This document shows, in pieces, positions 5,836-7,524 of a DNA stretch of 7,524 nucleotides. The notes beneath the pieces are model-generated. The model ran no database searches. It saw nothing but the letters and a program-made list of their open reading frames with translations, and was not told the DNA's origin. The stretch's first letter is position 1. Each line of letters starts with the position of its first letter. Both the position numbers and the translations under genes were made by a program. The stretch is from Clostridiales bacterium UBA1728 (GTDB taxonomy: Bacteria; Bacillota; Clostridia; Oscillospirales; Oscillospiraceae). The stretch lies in NCBI GenBank assembly GCA_002315975.1, contig DCIK01000012.1, positions 7,051 to 14,574 of the forward strand, in the 5' to 3' direction.

Positions 5836-7224
5836 ATGACAGCCGAAAATCAGAAAAGTGAAGTCAGCAAATACACCTTAGCGGTATTTCTCCAGACAGT
5901 CGGCTCCGGCATCACCATGACCTACATGAACCTGTTCATGACGGACTACCTGATGATCTCCGCCGCCGCCGTTTCCACCACCCTGCTGATTGCCAAGCTC
6001 CTCGACCTGGTAATGAGCTTTCTGACCGGCCCCATCGTGGAGGGTGCCCGCTTCAAGAAGGGCAAGTATGTGCCCTGGATGTACATTCTCTCCATCGCCC
6101 TGCCTGTCTGCTTCGCCATGACCTATCTGGATACCAACGCTCTGAACCTCCCCGTGGTGGTGCGCTGCGCCATCATCATTCTGGCCTATCTGGGCTACGG
6201 CGTGGGCATGAGCATCGTCATGATCTGCCGCGGCGGCTTCCTGCAGCTCATGAGCGGCGCCGATATGGCCAAGCGCGGTATCTTCTCCGCCCGTCAGGCG
6301 CAGGCCACCGCTGCCGCCACCATCATCTGCTCCTTCCTGGGTCTGCGGTTGATCCTCTTCCTCCAGCCCTATGTGGGTGAGGCCAACTCCTACATCATGG
6401 CCATCCTCATTTTCGCTGTCGGTATGTTCGTGGGCTGCATCATGATGGGCAAGCAGGGCACCAAGTACGATGCCCCCATCCCCGCCGATGCCAAGGCCGC
6501 CAACCGCGTAACCTTCAAGGACATGATGGCCTCTGTGGCCGGCAACAGCCAGATGCTCATCGTCATCATCGCCCTGGCTCTCTTCTATGTGGCCATGAAC
6601 GTGTTCACCGCTATTCAGGCCTACTACTTCCGCTATGTTATCGATGATTACGCCTTCATGTCCACCTCCATGACCATCAAGAGCGCTTTCGCCTTTGTGG
6701 CCGCTCTGATCATGCCCAAGCTGGGCAAGAAGATCGGCAAGAAGAACTCCATGGTCTGGGGCATGATCCTCTACGCTGTGTTTGAGTTCGGCATCATGGT
6801 CTTCGGCCAGAAGAGCAAGTGGGTCTTCACGCTCTGCTCCTGCGGCTTCACCGCTGCCATGTATATGTTCTCCTCCTTCGGCGTCAACTACCTGCTGGAC
6901 TGCGGCGAGTACGGCTACTACAAGACCGGCAAGGACTTCCGCGCCGTGGCCATGGCCATGTACAACGTGCCCATGAAGGTGGGCTTCGCCGGCGGCGCTG
7001 CCATCGGCGGCTACGGTCTGGCTCTCATCGGCTATCAGGCCGGCATGGAGATCACCGAGAAGTTCATCCGCGACTTCATGATCATCATCGGCGTCATCCC
7101 CGGCGGCATCACCCTCATCGCCGCTCTGGTTTTCTGGCTGGGCTACAAGATCACCGACGAGGATGCCCACAAGTACGCGGCTGCCAACGCCGAAAAGGAC
7201 GCTGCCAAGCGCGCTGCCACCTGA
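5836..7224 (+). CDS. GPH-family (MelB-like, MFS_2) cation symporter
   Basis: A 462-residue integral membrane protein with about twelve hydrophobic helices, normal for the glycoside-pentoside-hexuronide:cation symporter family, which imports sugars, glycosides and other small organic solutes with Na+ or H+. Family marks are KLLDLVMSFLTGPIVE (54-69) leading to KGKYVPWM in the first cytoplasmic loop, a central loop near 205-235, and LLDCGEYGYYKTGKDFRAV (353-371) before helix 11, which matches the D-x-x-E-Y-x-x-x-K-T-G signature of the family. By hand alignment D57 corresponds to MelB Asp55, but the position of Asp59 is Ser61. The tail is Ala/Lys-rich. The start ATG has AAAGGAA 9 nt upstream. The gene uses C-ending codons very strongly, which may indicate high expression. 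It lies 220 bp after the URO-D gene and ends at a clear terminator, so it probably supplies the substrate for that enzyme; the substrate is unknown. Confidence 0.9.
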   Translation: MTAENQKSEVSKYTLAVFLQTVGSGITMTYMNLFMTDYLMISAAAVSTTLLIAKLLDLVMSFLTGPIVEGARFKKGKYVPWMYILSIALPVCFAMTYLDTNALNLPVVVRCAIIILAYLGYGVGMSIVMICRGGFLQLMSGADMAKRGIFSARQAQATAAATIICSFLGLRLILFLQPYVGEANSYIMAILIFAVGMFVGCIMMGKQGTKYDAPIPADAKAANRVTFKDMMASVAGNSQMLIVIIALALFYVAMNVFTAIQAYYFRYVIDDYAFMSTSMTIKSAFAFVAALIMPKLGKKIGKKNSMVWGMILYAVFEFGIMVFGQKSKWVFTLCSCGFTAAMYMFSSFGVNYLLDCGEYGYYKTGKDFRAVAMAMYNVPMKVGFAGGAAIGGYGLALIGYQAGMEITEKFIRDFMIIIGVIPGGITLIAALVFWLGYKITDEDAHKYAAANAEKDAAKRAAT

Positions 7225-7247
7225 TTCAGATCAACCCCAGACTCTCC

Positions 7248-7274
7248 GGCACGGCCTTCGGGCCGTGCCTTTTT
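7248..7274 (+). terminator. Intrinsic terminator of the transporter unit
   Basis: GGCACGGCC (7248-7256) and GGCCGTGCC (7261-7269) form a perfect 9-bp stem closed by a TTCG tetraloop and followed at once by five T (7270-7274). It begins 23 nt after the transporter stop codon. This is a textbook rho-independent terminator. Its two arms are identical to those of the hairpin in dispersed repeat copy A. Confidence 0.92.
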
Positions 7275-7290
7275 GTTTCGGCAGCAGCAA

Positions 7291-7314
7291 CCGTAGGGCA
7301 CGGCCTCCCGGCCG
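7291..7314 (+). repeat. Dispersed GC-rich repeat, copy B
   Basis: Identical over 24 bp to 5640-5663, including the left stem arm GGCACGGCC (7297-7305). The right arm is cut short here (GGCCG, then GGG), so the full 9-bp hairpin of copy A is not preserved. It starts 16 bp after the T-run of the terminator. Confidence 0.75.
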
Positions 7315-7327
7315 GGGTTCAGCCCCC

Positions 7328-7357
7328 CATCTTCTCTTTCCCGGGAAAGAGAAGATG
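7328..7357. repeat. Perfect 30-bp palindrome
   Basis: CATCTTCTCTTTCCC (7328-7342) is followed without any spacer by its exact reverse complement (7343-7357), centred on CCCGGG. No coding sequence surrounds it and no T-run follows. It occupies the same place relative to repeat copy B as the pyrimidine/purine hairpin does relative to copy A, so it is probably part of the same intergenic repeat family. Confidence 0.85.
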
Positions 7358-7382
7358 CGCCGCTGGCGGTGGAGAAGAGAAA

Positions 7383-7435
7383 GGCGTTTTCGGCGGCAAA
7401 ACGCCGCCGGAGGTGGACATGAGGCCTTGCGGCCT
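7383..7435. repeat. Further small inverted repeats in the gene-free right end
   Basis: GGCGTTTT (7383-7390) pairs with AAAACGCC (7398-7405) around a 7-base loop, and AGGCC (7422-7426) pairs with GGCCT (7431-7435) around TTGC. The first can also refold using CGGCGG and CCGCCG. Neither has a T-run. With the palindrome before them they make up most of 7225-7524, in which no real gene is seen. Confidence 0.5.
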
Positions 7436-7468
7436 TGCTTCCTCAATAATCGAGACGCATACGAACCC

Positions 7469-7520
7469 CTTCCGCTCAGCCGCTGATGCTCAGTAGTCCG
7501 CAGCGGCAGCGAAGCGGAAG
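7469..7520. repeat. Compound inverted repeat at the window end
   Basis: Two nested stems are visible: CTTCCGCT (7469-7476) with AGCGGAAG (7513-7520), and inside it GCCGCTG (7479-7485) with CAGCGGC (7501-7507), leaving a 15-base loop and a small asymmetric internal loop. It may be a transcribed structure or the end of another repeat that continues beyond the window. Confidence 0.5.
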
Positions 7521-7524
7521 CGGA

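Noticed and set aside
5878..7170. Long open frame of 430 codons on the minus strand
   Set aside because: It lies entirely opposite the transporter gene. Its composition (runs of His, Asp, Gly, Ala, Glu) is what the antisense of C-ending codons in a membrane protein gives, and no family is recognisable.
7163..7496. Short frames in both directions across the right end
   Set aside because: They run through the terminator and the palindromic repeats, show no family features and lack good ribosome binding sites.

Overview
The window looks like a chromosomal segment of a moderately GC-rich, low-oxygen Firmicute, probably a gut clostridium of the Oscillospiraceae or a relative. This is inferred from Shine-Dalgarno-led genes, an SLH/transglutaminase surface protein, a URO-D family protein next to a GPH transporter, and GC-rich dispersed palindromes between genes. 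No ribosomal RNA or other marker fixes the taxon. There are five convincing genes in two divergent transcription units, with a 293-bp AT-rich regulatory region between them.

Left unit (minus strand, about 4397 down to 3): a good sigma-A-type promoter leads into three tightly packed cell-envelope genes. In order of transcription they are a membrane-anchored protein with an InlB/Flg_new-like repeat, degenerate SLH modules and a transglutaminase-like domain; a MORN-repeat lipoprotein with an unrecognised C-terminal domain; and a polytopic GT39/PMT-like glycosyltransferase. The gaps are 14 and 2 nt, so co-transcription is very likely. All three products are predicted to act at or outside the membrane, which suggests a joint role in building or modifying the cell surface. 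What they act on is unknown.

Right unit (plus strand, about 4534 to 7274): a URO-D-fold protein of the MtaA/CmuA-like superfamily with an HxC zinc-site motif is followed by a 12-helix MelB-like (GPH) transporter and a clean intrinsic terminator with a UUCG loop. The pair suggests uptake of a small substrate and its processing by methyl transfer or decarboxylation, but no corrinoid protein, second methyltransferase or regulator lies in the window. The two genes are separated by 220 bp that seem to have been expanded: 26-bp near-identical direct repeats flank about 155 bp of palindrome-rich sequence. Removing one repeat and the insert would leave a 39-bp gap typical of an operon.

Right end (7225-7524): no gene. 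It holds the terminator, a second copy of the 24-bp repeat found between the right-unit genes, a perfect 30-bp palindrome and further inverted repeats. It reads as intergenic repeat sequence.

The items most worth a second look are the three-gene surface operon, the atypical metal site of the URO-D protein, the altered cation-site position in the transporter, and the repeat-flanked insertion that splits the right-hand operon.
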